Made by a program: the position numbers and the translations under genes
In this document: positions 1 to 8,885 of the stretch, in pieces
Layout: each line of letters opens with the position of its first letter
How positions within the stretch are numbered: position 1 is the stretch's first letter
DNA from: JAZBPO01 sp963691775
Lineage (GTDB): Bacteria; Pseudomonadota; Gammaproteobacteria; Pseudomonadales; Azotimanducaceae
Assembly (NCBI GenBank): GCA_963691775.1
Contig: OY829369.1
Location: 2,728,001-2,792,000, forward strand
Length of the DNA: 64,000 nucleotides
Direction of reading: 5' to 3'
Notes under the pieces: generated by a model
Databases searched by the model: none
What the model saw: only the letters and a program-made list of their open reading frames with translations
Told to the model about the DNA's origin: nothing

Positions 1-235
1 GCCAGCGCGCCGGCATGCTCGAAACTGCGTCGGCGGCGGCGGTCCTGCGGCCCCTGAGCGCATACTTCATGCCTGCGTGGACGATGCCCTGGGCAGCGAG
101 CGTCTGGCCTCCACCGAGCGCATCACGTTCAACCACGGCGACAACGTGCCCTCGGGCCCGCAGGGCCTGCGCAGTCCAGAGCCCGGCGATTCCGCCACCA
201 ACGATGAGGACATCGAGGTCGATGTTTCGCTTCAT
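1..235 (-). CDS. FAD-dependent oxidoreductase, N-terminal part (cut by window edge)
   Basis: The first 78 residues of a protein that runs off the left edge. It starts at an ATG on the minus strand. After a short lead, a beta-strand runs into a GGGIAG dinucleotide-binding loop (residues about 12-18), followed by the acidic end of the second strand (VVER) and a GGGQT stretch with AAQGIVHAGMKYAL. This is the Rossmann FAD-binding start of the DAO/glycerol-3-phosphate-dehydrogenase-like oxidoreductase family. The substrate cannot be told because the catalytic half is outside the window. It is divergent from waaA with 71 bases between the two starts. Confidence 0.8.
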   Translation of the reverse strand, partial: MKRNIDLDVLIVGGGIAGLWTAQALRARGHVVAVVERDALGGGQTLAAQGIVHAGMKYALRGRRTAAADAVSSMPARW

Positions 236-306
236 GGGAACGCTGGCGGCGCGAGGAGTGCGGTGGGCAGTATAGCAACGTCACGAAGTCTTCCTGGATC
301 GTCCTC

Positions 307-1548
307 GTGTGGATTCGCCTGTACGCATTGCTGTGGGTTTGCGCACTGCCTTTCGCGCTGCTGCGCCTGTGGTGGCGCGGGCGTCGAGAGCCGGGGTACC
401 GAGCCCGCCTGGGTGAACGCTTCGGCGCTGTTGCGCCGCGCGCAGCCGGTGGAATCTGGGTGCATGCCGTGTCCGCGGGAGAGATGGCGGCAAGCGCGCG
501 CTTGCGCTCCGTGCTCGCCTCGCGCTTTCCAGATCGCCCGCTGATCGTGACCTCGACAACTCCGACGGGGCGCGCGCGTGCCCAGGCCGACGGCGACGAG
601 GCAGCGTGGCTACCCCTTGATGTGCCTTTCTTCGTGGATCGGTTCCTCGCGCGCACCCGCCCGAGCGTGCTCGTGCTCGTCGAGCGAGAGCTCTGGCCCG
701 GGCTTGTCGCTCGCGCCCATGCAGCGGGCGTAGCCGTGGTGCTCGTGAGTGGACGCCTTGGTGCGCGCTCGGCGCAGAGATACGCCCGGGTTCCGGGGCT
801 GCGCCGCGTGCTGTTCGAATCGCTTGCCCTCGCGCTCTGTCAGGACGCCGCCAGTGCAGCACATCTGCAGGAACTGGGTGTGTCCGAGGTACGCGTGACC
901 GGCTCGCTCAAGGCCGAACCACGGGTTCCCGACGGCTTCTCGGCCCAAGTGATGGAGCATCGCAGCGCGCTCGGAGGGGGATTCGTGATCGTTGCCGGCA
1001 GCGTACATCCGCCGGAGCTGAACGCGCTGCTTGCGGCCTTCGTCGCACATCGTCGCCTGCACTGGCGCCTCGTACTCGTGCCGCGGCACCCGCAACGCTT
1101 CGGAGAAGCGATCGAACGCTGTGCGGCGAGCGGCCTTGCATTCCGCCGCGCAGACGCGCGGGAGGGGCGCGAAGCGCCGCTGGTAGTCTGGGATCGGATG
1201 GGAGATCTGTTCGCGCTCTACGGTGCGGCGGACGTTGCCTTCGTCGGCGGATCGCTGGTTCCCCGAGGCGGGCACGCACCTTCAGAGCCTGCCTGGCATG
1301 GGGTGCCCATCGTGATGGGCCCGTACATGGAGCAGACCGGGCCCGTTGGTGCAGCGCTGATAGACGCGGGGGCATTGGTTCAGGTGAGCGATGCGGCGGG
1401 GGTTTTCGCTCGGTGCGCGCAGTGGGAAGACGATGTGCAGGCGCGTAAGCGCGCGGGAGCAGCGGCGCGCGCGGTGCTGCTGGCCGAAGAAGGCGTCGTC
1501 GAGGTGACGGCAGACGCCGTCACCCGGGTCCTTCACTCACCGGCGTAG
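307..1548 (+). CDS. waaA: 3-deoxy-D-manno-octulosonic acid (Kdo) transferase WaaA/KdtA
   Basis: A 413-residue protein, normal length for WaaA, starting at GTG. The N-terminal hydrophobic helix (residues about 2-22) anchors the enzyme to the inner membrane. It is followed by the GT30 signature region (LGERFG, then WVHAVSAGEM near residues 37-62), which contains the catalytic Glu of the SAGE motif. The C-terminal glycosyltransferase lobe has GGSLVPRGGHAPSEPAWHG-type nucleotide-sugar contacts. WaaA transfers Kdo from CMP-Kdo to lipid IVA, the first step of the LPS inner core. The 3' end overlaps the convergent tolC gene by 16 bases. No operon partner is visible on this side. Confidence 0.95.
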   Translation: MWIRLYALLWVCALPFALLRLWWRGRREPGYRARLGERFGAVAPRAAGGIWVHAVSAGEMAASARLRSVLASRFPDRPLIVTSTTPTGRARAQADGDEAAWLPLDVPFFVDRFLARTRPSVLVLVERELWPGLVARAHAAGVAVVLVSGRLGARSAQRYARVPGLRRVLFESLALALCQDAASAAHLQELGVSEVRVTGSLKAEPRVPDGFSAQVMEHRSALGGGFVIVAGSVHPPELNALLAAFVAHRRLHWRLVLVPRHPQRFGEAIERCAASGLAFRRADAREGREAPLVVWDRMGDLFALYGAADVAFVGGSLVPRGGHAPSEPAWHGVPIVMGPYMEQTGPVGAALIDAGALVQVSDAAGVFARCAQWEDDVQARKRAGAAARAVLLAEEGVVEVTADAVTRVLHSPA

Positions 1549-3095
1549 TCCGCATCGCCCGATGCGCTGCCCATGCTTTGCATGGATGCGCTGACGGCTT
1601 CCGGTTCACGCAGCCAGCGATTGAGTTCCACTATGTCGGCTGGCGTCAGGATGCCGGCCTGGCGCTTGAGCGAAACCACGTCCTGTACGAAGTCGATGAT
1701 CGAGTTGGCGTGATCCCGGATCGCCGAGAAGACGGCGCGCTGGGCGATCAGGACATCGACGACGTTTCGCGTGCCGACCTCATAGCCCGTCTGCGCCGCT
1801 TCGAGTGCGGACTGAGTTGAAATGATCGCCTGGGCGCGGGCACGGGTCCGGGCGACGTCACGCTTCACGTTGATGTATTGCGCGCGAGTCAGCTGCGTCA
1901 CGTTGCGCTTTGTCCGTTCGACGAGCTGTGCAGAGCTGTCGTACTGGGCATAGGCCTGACGGCGCCTGGCGCTGACCACGCCCCCCGAGTAGAGCGGCAT
2001 GGAAAAAGACAGGGCGATTGTGTCCGTGTCGTTGTTGCGCTCGAACACGCTCGCCGTGTTGCTGATCAGGTCGAGCTGGTCGATATCCGCATTCGAGGCG
2101 GTGCGTGACAGGGAAAGCGCCACGGTCGGCAAGTGTGCGGAGGCAGCGGCGCGGGCGCTTGCCAGGGAGGCATCGCGGCCAAGGCGGGCAACGTCCAGGT
2201 CGATATTGTTCTGAAGCGCGAACTCAAGCCAGTCGTCGACCTTGCCGGGGGTCGGATCAATGACCGGGAAGTCTTCGTCTAGGCCCCAGAGCGCTGCGTG
2301 CTCCTGCCCCGTGATCACAGCGAGTAATTCAAGGGCGACGTCGAGCGCGGCCGCATCAGCCACGCGATCGGCAACGGCCGTGTCGTAGGCTGCCTGGGCG
2401 TCAAAGACGTCCGTCATGGCGACAAGGCCAACTTCGAAGCGCTGGCGGACCTGATCGAGCTGAGCTTCCAGTGCATCTTCCTGCGCGCGCGACGCGGAAA
2501 GATTGGCCCCTGCTCTCAATACGCTGAAGTAGGCGCCGACCACTCGGACGATGAGGTCCTGCTGGGCTTGCTCGAACGTTGCGGTCGCCTGTTCGGTCAA
2601 CTCAGCGCCGCGGCGGAAGTTGAACCATGCTGAGACGTTGAACAGTGGCTGCTGCAGCCGCAGTGCCCAATCGGTCTGATCGACCTCGGACTCGGTCTGG
2701 TTCGGGAAGACCTGTGCACCCGCCGCGAATGCACCGTCGGAGTCCTGATCGACATCGACGATCGAGTACTCGGCGTTGACCTGCGGCAGCAGTCCGCCGA
2801 GGCCTATGCGGCGTTCCTCGCTGCCGGCGCGGAAGGTCGCCTCTGCCGCTGCAAGTACCGGATCGTTGCGCAGGGCGAGTTCATAGACGCCCGCAAGCGT
2901 GTTGTCCCACGCCGCGGTCGAGCCGCTGCTGCCCACTGGCAGCTCCGGCGATACCCAGGCCGGACCGGCGCTCGCGAAGTCCGAGGTGTTTGCGTCGCTC
3001 GCCTCGGCAAAGGCTGCGGCTGAGGTCAGGGTGCTGGCAATCAAGCCGCTCTGAAACAGGGTGCGGACAAGGGTCCGAGGCATTGAAGGCGTCAC
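1533..3095 (-). CDS. tolC: TolC-family outer-membrane channel
   Basis: A 520-residue protein with a signal peptide (hydrophobic stretch about residues 10-30 ending in Ala-rich AFA) and the two repeated outer-membrane-efflux domains of TolC. ELALRNDPVLAAAEA opens repeat 1, and a related NNIDLDVARLGRDASLASARA segment opens repeat 2. Long Ala/Gln/Glu-rich helices form the periplasmic tunnel. It would be the common exit duct for type I secretion and tripartite efflux pumps. The start is GTG with GGAG about 10 bases upstream; an ATG four codons later is an alternative. It is divergent from nudF, in the same neighbourhood as in E. coli (tolC-nudF-yqiB-parE). It could serve the DevBC exporter encoded at 53-57 kb, but that is inference. 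Confidence 0.93.
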   Translation of the reverse strand: MTPSMPRTLVRTLFQSGLIASTLTSAAAFAEASDANTSDFASAGPAWVSPELPVGSSGSTAAWDNTLAGVYELALRNDPVLAAAEATFRAGSEERRIGLGGLLPQVNAEYSIVDVDQDSDGAFAAGAQVFPNQTESEVDQTDWALRLQQPLFNVSAWFNFRRGAELTEQATATFEQAQQDLIVRVVGAYFSVLRAGANLSASRAQEDALEAQLDQVRQRFEVGLVAMTDVFDAQAAYDTAVADRVADAAALDVALELLAVITGQEHAALWGLDEDFPVIDPTPGKVDDWLEFALQNNIDLDVARLGRDASLASARAAASAHLPTVALSLSRTASNADIDQLDLISNTASVFERNNDTDTIALSFSMPLYSGGVVSARRRQAYAQYDSSAQLVERTKRNVTQLTRAQYINVKRDVARTRARAQAIISTQSALEAAQTGYEVGTRNVVDVLIAQRAVFSAIRDHANSIIDFVQDVVSLKRQAGILTPADIVELNRWLREPEAVSASMQSMGSASGDADYAGE

Positions 3096-3303
3096 GGGAT
3101 CGGGCTCCGGGCGGGGAATACCGCGTTATCGGCCGTGTGTTTGGGGAGGAGGCCGGCGGTGGACGTGGGCTTTCTACTCGGCGTCCGGAGTCGGGTCAAC
3201 ATGTGGCAACGAACGGTCACGACCAGACGAGCGCGCAATGCGGTGGGCCGGGCAGAGGCTTGTGGCCATTCGGCGCGGCCGCTTAGGCTGGTGAGATGAG
3301 CAA

Positions 3304-3969
3304 TTGGCGGGGGTTTTTGTGCCCACAGACGATACCAACTTCCTCGACGGTCGCCTCGCCTTCGGGCGCGAGGACGTCGAGATTCTCGAGCGGCGCACTG
3401 CGTTCAAGGGGTTTTTCCGCATGGATGTCCTGCGCCTGCGCCACCGCCTGTTCGAGGGAGGATGGAGCCGGCCCATGGAGCGCGAGCTGTTCGTCCGTGG
3501 GCCTGCAGTTGTGCTGCTGCCATGGGATCCCGAGCTCGACGAACTTGTCATGGTCGAACAGTTCCGCATCGGCGCCCTCGAGACTGGGCCGAGCCCCTGG
3601 CACATGGAATTCGTTGCCGGCATCGTCGAGGCTGGTGAAACCGAGGAGGACGTCGCACGTCGCGAGGCCGTGGAAGAAGCCGGCCTGGAGATCGGCGAGA
3701 TCGTCCCTGTTCACCGCTATCAGGTCAGCCCGGGCGGAAACACCGAGGAGATTGCCGTCTATTGCGGCAAGGTCGATGCGCGCGGGGCCGGCGGCGTCCA
3801 TGGACTCGAGACCGAGCACGAGGACATTCGCGTACATCGCGTGCCGCGCGCCGAAGCGATGGCCGCGCTTGCGCGCGGAGAGCTTCGCAATGCGGCTGCT
3901 ATAGTCGGGGTTCAATGGCTCGCGTTGCACCATCAGGCGCTGCGCGAGCGCTGGGCTGAAACGGATTGA
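3304..3969 (+). CDS. nudF: ADP-ribose pyrophosphatase (Nudix hydrolase NudF)
   Basis: A 221-residue protein with a complete Nudix box near residues 107-130. Gly, then five residues, Glu, then seven residues, then REAVEEAGL fits the family consensus exactly. NudF hydrolyses ADP-ribose to AMP and ribose-5-phosphate. The N-terminal RTAFKGFFRMDVLRLRH dimerisation region is typical of the TIGR00052/NudF group. The start is uncertain: TTG at 3304 has GGTGAG eight bases upstream, while GTG at 3319 has a GGCGGGGG stretch just upstream. The choice changes only five residues. The downstream DUF1249 gene follows after 10 bases, so the two are probably co-transcribed. Confidence 0.92.
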   Translation: MAGVFVPTDDTNFLDGRLAFGREDVEILERRTAFKGFFRMDVLRLRHRLFEGGWSRPMERELFVRGPAVVLLPWDPELDELVMVEQFRIGALETGPSPWHMEFVAGIVEAGETEEDVARREAVEEAGLEIGEIVPVHRYQVSPGGNTEEIAVYCGKVDARGAGGVHGLETEHEDIRVHRVPRAEAMAALARGELRNAAAIVGVQWLALHHQALRERWAETD

Positions 3970-3979
3970 TGGACCGCGG

Positions 3980-4450
3980 ATGACGCGCAAGCGCTACAGG
4001 GTCGACCTCATTGCGGACGGCGCCGAATGCGACGCTAACTACGTGCGCATGCACCGTCTCCTGCCGGGGCTCTTTGATCTCGACGAGCGGAGTGTCACCT
4101 TGCCGCTGCCGGGTCAGCAGGGTGAGCGTACGCTGACCTTCCGCGTGACTGAGCGATGCCCGTACACCACGACGGTAAACGTGCGCCTCGAACGAGGGCA
4201 GGCGGAGTGGCACGCGATGCTGCCGGCCCCGGAACTCACGGTCAGGCTCTACCACGATGCTCGTACGGCAGAGGTCACCGCGTACCAGGGCCAAGACCGT
4301 TTTCGTGGCCTCTACGACTATCCGAACGACCAGGGACGGCAGCCGGATGAGAAGGCGCAATTGAACCGCTTCCTTGGTGAGTATCTTGCCCTATGTCTTG
4401 CTGAGGGGCGGGAGTCGCGAGCCGTTGCTGCACCCTCCAGCGCGCGATGA
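3980..4450 (+). CDS. yqiB: DUF1249 protein (YqiB-like), unknown function
   Basis: A 156-residue soluble protein with no signal peptide or membrane segment. The order of conserved pieces is that of the DUF1249 family: CDANYVRMHRLLPGL near the N-terminus, a central basic TLTFRVTERCPYTTTV strand, HDARTAEVTAYQGQDRFRG, and a C-terminal EKAQLNRFLGEYL helix. E. coli YqiB sits in the same place between nudF and cpdA/parE. No catalytic motif is evident. The cpdA and yqiA genes that separate yqiB from parE in E. coli are absent here. The gene lies 10 bases after nudF and 137 bases before the parE start. The biochemical role is not known to me. Confidence 0.88.
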   Translation: MTRKRYRVDLIADGAECDANYVRMHRLLPGLFDLDERSVTLPLPGQQGERTLTFRVTERCPYTTTVNVRLERGQAEWHAMLPAPELTVRLYHDARTAEVTAYQGQDRFRGLYDYPNDQGRQPDEKAQLNRFLGEYLALCLAEGRESRAVAAPSSAR

Positions 4451-4587
4451 TCCGCGCCGCGGCTTCTCCGCTCGTCCGCTGATATGTGTATGCGCCCCCT
4501 TCGCTGGCGCGCGCGGGTAACATCGATCGGTCGCGCGGAGTTCTGCGCTTCCCTCTGCAACCCAGGCTTCCCTCGAAACAGGAACAG

Positions 4588-6501
4588 ATGTCCCAGTCAC
4601 AGTATTCCGCCGAATCCATCCAGGTCCTTACGGGGCTCGAGCCGGTACGCAAGCGTCCCGGCATGTACACCGACACCGTTCGCCCGAACCACCTTGTTCA
4701 GGAAGTAGTCGACAACAGCGTCGACGAAGCGCTCGCCGGTTTTGCCAGGCGCATCGAAGTGACGCTGCGCGGTGATGAGTCAATCGAGGTCGTGGACGAC
4801 GGTCGGGGTATGCCGGTCGATATCCATCCAGAGCACGGCGTTTCAGGCGTGGAACTCATCCTCACTCGGCTGCACGCGGGCGGGAAGTTCGACGGCGACA
4901 ACTACCAGTTCTCCGGAGGCCTGCACGGTGTCGGCGTGTCGGTCGTCAATGCCCTCGCCACGCAATTGGAGGTCGAGATTCGCCGCGACGGTCGCCATCT
5001 GCGGATGGGCTTCGCTGGTGGCGAGAAAGTGGCGGATCTCGAGGAGATCGGCACGGTCGGCAAGCGCAATACGGGTACTACCGTTCGGTTCAAGCCGGAC
5101 CCGCAGTATTTCGATTCCGCGAAGGTCAGCCGGCCAAGGCTCAAGCACCTGTTGCGTGCGAAGGCCGTGCTCTGCCCTGGCCTTGAGGTGCTTTTCCGGG
5201 ACGAGGCGAACCGGGACGAGAGCGGCGCAGCGGAGGAACAGACCTGGTACTACGAGGACGGCCTGAAGGATTACCTCCGTCAGGCGACGGACGGCTGGGA
5301 GCGCCTTCCTGCGGAACCCTTCGTGCACGGTATCGCCGGCAACGACGAGGCGGTCGATTGGGCAGTCCAGTGGCTTCCTGACGGTGGTGAGCTGGTCACG
5401 GAAAGCTATGTGAACCTCATTCCTACCGCGCAGGGGGGCACGCACGTCAACGGTTTGCGTTCCGGGCTTACGGATGCGCTCCGGGAATTCTGTGAATTGC
5501 GCAATCTTGTGCCCCGCGGACTCAAGCTCACGGCCGAGGATCTCTGGGACCGCTGCGCCTACGTACTGTCCGCGAAACTGCGCGAACCGCAGTTCTCCGG
5601 CCAGACGAAGGAGCGCCTGTCCTCGCGTCAGGCGGCCGCCTTCATCTCCGGCGTTGCCCGCGATGCGTTCTCGCTGTGGCTGAATCAGCATACGGCCGAA
5701 GGCGAGCGGATCGCCGAGCTGGCGATCCGCAGCGCTCAGCAGCGCACCGCAGCGGCCAAGAAGGTTGCGCGCAAGAAGATCACCACGGGGCCGGCGCTGC
5801 CGGGCAAGCTCGCGGACTGTGCCGGTGGTGACGTGACGCGCGCGGAACTCTTCCTCGTAGAGGGCGACTCGGCAGGCGGCAGCGCCAAGCAGGCGCGTGA
5901 TCGTGAATTCCAGGCGGTGATGCCGCTGCGCGGCAAGATCCTCAATACCTGGGAGGTGAATTCGCAGGAGATCCTCGCCTCGCAGGAAGTCCATGACATC
6001 GCGGTTGCCCTCGGCGTCGATCCCGCGTCGTCCGATCTCTCCGGCTTGCGCTACGCAAAGGTCTGCATTCTCGCTGACGCAGATTCCGACGGTCTGCATA
6101 TCGCCACGCTGCTGTGCGCGCTCTTCGTGCGGCACTTTCCCGCGCTCGTGCGCGCCGGCCACGTATTCGTCGCGATGCCGCCGCTGTTCCGCATCGACGT
6201 CGGTAAGGACGTCTACTACGCCCTGGACGAGTCCGAGAAGCAGGGGCACCTGGATCAGATCGCCGCGGAAAAAAAGAAGGGCAGGATCACGGTCCAGCGC
6301 TTCAAGGGTCTTGGCGAGATGAACCCGATTCAGCTGCGCGAAACGACCATGGCGCCGGACACGCGGCGGCTCGTGCGGCTGACCATGGATTCCGAGACCG
6401 AGACGATCCAGTTGCTCGACATGCTGCTCGCGCGCAAGCGCTCGCCGGACCGGAAGGCCTGGCTCGAGCACAAGGGTGACCAGGCCGACCTGGCCGTCTG
6501 A
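4588..6501 (+). CDS. parE: DNA topoisomerase IV subunit B
   Basis: A 637-residue type IIA topoisomerase ATPase subunit. The GHKL ATP-binding fold opens with YSAESIQVLTGLEPVRKRPGMY and VVDNSVDEALAG, followed by DDGRGMPV. The transducer carries the HVNGLRSGLTDAL region. The TOPRIM domain has EGDSAGG and DADSDG metal-binding motifs in the second half. The length and the missing GyrB-specific insert fit ParE. The chosen ATG has AGGAACAG directly upstream. The reading frame is open for 34 codons further upstream, but that extension is not conserved in type and has no ribosome site. ParE pairs with ParC 47 bases downstream to decatenate daughter chromosomes. Confidence 0.96.
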   Translation: MSQSQYSAESIQVLTGLEPVRKRPGMYTDTVRPNHLVQEVVDNSVDEALAGFARRIEVTLRGDESIEVVDDGRGMPVDIHPEHGVSGVELILTRLHAGGKFDGDNYQFSGGLHGVGVSVVNALATQLEVEIRRDGRHLRMGFAGGEKVADLEEIGTVGKRNTGTTVRFKPDPQYFDSAKVSRPRLKHLLRAKAVLCPGLEVLFRDEANRDESGAAEEQTWYYEDGLKDYLRQATDGWERLPAEPFVHGIAGNDEAVDWAVQWLPDGGELVTESYVNLIPTAQGGTHVNGLRSGLTDALREFCELRNLVPRGLKLTAEDLWDRCAYVLSAKLREPQFSGQTKERLSSRQAAAFISGVARDAFSLWLNQHTAEGERIAELAIRSAQQRTAAAKKVARKKITTGPALPGKLADCAGGDVTRAELFLVEGDSAGGSAKQARDREFQAVMPLRGKILNTWEVNSQEILASQEVHDIAVALGVDPASSDLSGLRYAKVCILADADSDGLHIATLLCALFVRHFPALVRAGHVFVAMPPLFRIDVGKDVYYALDESEKQGHLDQIAAEKKKGRITVQRFKGLGEMNPIQLRETTMAPDTRRLVRLTMDSETETIQLLDMLLARKRSPDRKAWLEHKGDQADLAV

Positions 6502-6548
6502 ACGAAAACCGGGCGACCGCTTCGCCCCGCGAACTGGAAGGATGCTCC

Positions 6549-8804
6549 ATGTCCGAATCGGAACCGCCGATCGAGCCGAACGGCGGCGTCGAGACACTCC
6601 CCCTCTCGGTCTACACCGAGAAGGCGTATCTCGATTACTCCATGTACGTCATCAACGACCGTGCTCTGCCGCACGTTGGTGACGGTCTGAAGCCGGTGCA
6701 GCGGCGCATCGTCTATGCCATGAGCGAGCTGGGCCTGAACGCGACGGCCAAGTATGCGAAAAGCGCTCGGACGGTTGGTGACGTTCTCGGCAAGTTCCAT
6801 CCGCACGGCGATTCGGCCTGCTACGAGGCCATGGTGCTCATGGCTCAGGATTTCGCCTACCGCTACCCGCTTGTCGACGGCCAGGGCAACTGGGGTGCGC
6901 CGGATGACCCGAAGTCCTTCGCGGCCATGCGCTACACGGAAGCGCGTCTGTCGCGCTTCGCCGAGGTCCTGCTTGAGGAACTTGGCCAGGGCACGGTCGA
7001 CTGGACGCCGAACTTCGATGGCACGCTCGATGAGCCGAAGGTGCTGCCGGCGCGCCTGCCGGTTGTGTTGCTGAACGGCTCGATGGGTATTGCCGTCGGC
7101 ATGGCGACGGACATTCCGCCGCACAACGTGCGTGAGATCTCGTCCGCGGCGATTCGTCTGCTCGAAGAGCCGGCAGCCGACACGGCCATGCTCATGGAGC
7201 ACGTGCGCGCACCGGACTATCCGACCGGCGCGGAGATCATCACGCCGCCCGCCGAAATCCGGGATCTGTACGAGTCCGGCCGTGGCAGCGTTCGGGCGCG
7301 TGCGCTCTGGCACATCGAACAGGGCGAAATCGTGGTCACGGCGCTACCGCACCAGGTGTCGCCGGCGAAGGTGCTCGAGCAGATCGCCGCGCAGATGCAG
7401 GCGAAGAAACTGCCAATGGTCGTCGACCTGCGCGATGAGGCAGATCATGAGAACCCGACCCGCATCGTTGTCGTACCGCGTTCGAACCGGGTCGATCTTG
7501 ATCGACTGATGAGCCACCTGTTCGCAACGACCGATCTCGAGCGAAGCTATCGTGTGAACCTGAACGTGATCGGCCTTGATGGCCGACCTGCGGTGAAGGG
7601 CCTGAAGGCGATGCTCGCCGAGTGGCTCGAATTCCGCCGTGAAACCGTGCGTCGGCGGCTCCAGTACCGGCTTGATCGCATTGCTGAACGCTTGCACGTG
7701 CTCGAGGCGCTGCTCGTTGCATACCTGAACCTCGACGAGGTCATCCGCATTGTCCGCGAGGAGGAGCGTCCACGCACCGTGCTCATGGAGCGCTACGCAC
7801 TGTCGGAAACCCAGGCGAATGCGATTCTCGATCTGCGCCTGCGTCAGCTGGCGCGCCTCGAGGAAATTCGCATTCAAGGGGAAAAGGAAGCCCTTGAGGC
7901 GGAGCGTGATGATCTCGAGCGCACGCTCGCCAGTACGCGCCGCATGAAGACCCTGATGGTGAAGGAGATCAGCGAGGCGGCAGAGGCGTTCGGCGACGAG
8001 CGCCGATCGATTCTGGCCGAACGCGAGGAGGCACGAGCCTTCGCTGAGGAAGAGCTCCTTTCATCGGAGCCCATTACGGTGATCCTTTCCGAGAAGGGCT
8101 GGGTGCGGGCTGCCAAAGGGCATGAGATCGATGCCGCCGATCTGTCCTATCGAACGGGCGACGGCTTCAGAGGCATGGCGCGCGGGCGCAGCAACGAATT
8201 GCTCGTGTTCATCGATTCAACTGGCCGCACCTATGCGCTGGCGGCGCACACGCTGCCGTCTGCGCGGGGCCAGGGCGAACCACTGACCGGGCGCCTCAAC
8301 CCTCCCTCCGGCGCCACCTTCCCGGGCGTTGCGCTTGGCGGCGCGCGCGCCGCTGTAATTCTTGCTTCGAGCGCAGGCCACGGCTTCGTTGCCCGCCTCG
8401 AGGATCTCGTTAGTCGAAACAAGGCGGGCAAGGTCGCCCTGAATCCAGCAGGTGGCGCACATGTGCTGCCGCCGACACCTGTGGGCGATCCGGCCACGGA
8501 TCTGCTCGCTGCGGTGACAACCGCCGGGCGCCTGCTCGTGTTCCCGGTGTCCGAGCTTCCGGAGCTCGCGCGCGGCAAGGGCAACAAGATTCTCAACATT
8601 CCGAAAGCCGCCTTTGAAAAGGGTGAGGAGGCGTTGCTGGGCGTTGCCGCGCTTGGCGTCGGATCGGAGCTCCTGATCCATGCTGGTCAGCGCTATCTAC
8701 GTCTGAAGGGTTCGGACCTCGATGGCTATCGGGGTGCGCGTGCGCAGCGGGGTGCGAAGCTGCCGCGCGGCTTCCAGCGGGTCGACAGGATAGAGGTGAA
8801 GTAA
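6549..8804 (+). CDS. parC: DNA topoisomerase IV subunit A
   Basis: A 751-residue DNA breakage-reunion subunit, normal length. The catalytic tyrosine lies in AAMRYTEARL (Tyr129). The quinolone region reads HPHGDSACYEAM, so Ser89 and Glu93 (equivalent to E. coli Ser80 and Glu84) are the susceptible forms. A coiled coil lies at about residues 350-480 and a short C-terminal beta-pinwheel follows, as in ParC rather than GyrA (no GyrA-box). AAGG lies nine bases before the ATG. It is cotranscribed with parE. The gene ends 81 bases before the convergent gene at 8886. Confidence 0.96.
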   Translation: MSESEPPIEPNGGVETLPLSVYTEKAYLDYSMYVINDRALPHVGDGLKPVQRRIVYAMSELGLNATAKYAKSARTVGDVLGKFHPHGDSACYEAMVLMAQDFAYRYPLVDGQGNWGAPDDPKSFAAMRYTEARLSRFAEVLLEELGQGTVDWTPNFDGTLDEPKVLPARLPVVLLNGSMGIAVGMATDIPPHNVREISSAAIRLLEEPAADTAMLMEHVRAPDYPTGAEIITPPAEIRDLYESGRGSVRARALWHIEQGEIVVTALPHQVSPAKVLEQIAAQMQAKKLPMVVDLRDEADHENPTRIVVVPRSNRVDLDRLMSHLFATTDLERSYRVNLNVIGLDGRPAVKGLKAMLAEWLEFRRETVRRRLQYRLDRIAERLHVLEALLVAYLNLDEVIRIVREEERPRTVLMERYALSETQANAILDLRLRQLARLEEIRIQGEKEALEAERDDLERTLASTRRMKTLMVKEISEAAEAFGDERRSILAEREEARAFAEEELLSSEPITVILSEKGWVRAAKGHEIDAADLSYRTGDGFRGMARGRSNELLVFIDSTGRTYALAAHTLPSARGQGEPLTGRLNPPSGATFPGVALGGARAAVILASSAGHGFVARLEDLVSRNKAGKVALNPAGGAHVLPPTPVGDPATDLLAAVTTAGRLLVFPVSELPELARGKGNKILNIPKAAFEKGEEALLGVAALGVGSELLIHAGQRYLRLKGSDLDGYRGARAQRGAKLPRGFQRVDRIEVK

Positions 8805-8839
8805 ACCCGATTACCTCTGCCGGCGGGGGAACGCCTGCC

Positions 8840-8862
8840 CGGTCGCGAGCTGCTCGCGGCCG
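8840..8862. terminator. Hairpin between convergent genes, possible bidirectional terminator
   Basis: A 10-bp stem (one T-G wobble) with a CTG loop: CGCGAG pairs with CTCGCG, extended outward by CGGT and GCCG. It lies in the 81-base gap between the 3' ends of parC and the minus-strand gene at 8886. There is no T-tract on either side, so intrinsic termination would be weak. Confidence 0.45.
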
Positions 8863-8885
8863 CGTCGCGCTCTGAAAGGCTCGGA

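Noticed and set aside
4843..6597. 584-residue minus-strand frame
   Set aside because: Antisense shadow of parE in high-GC DNA; no recognisable domain.
6789..6830. Quinolone-resistance change in ParC
   Set aside because: Ser89 and Glu93 (E. coli 80 and 84) are wild type.
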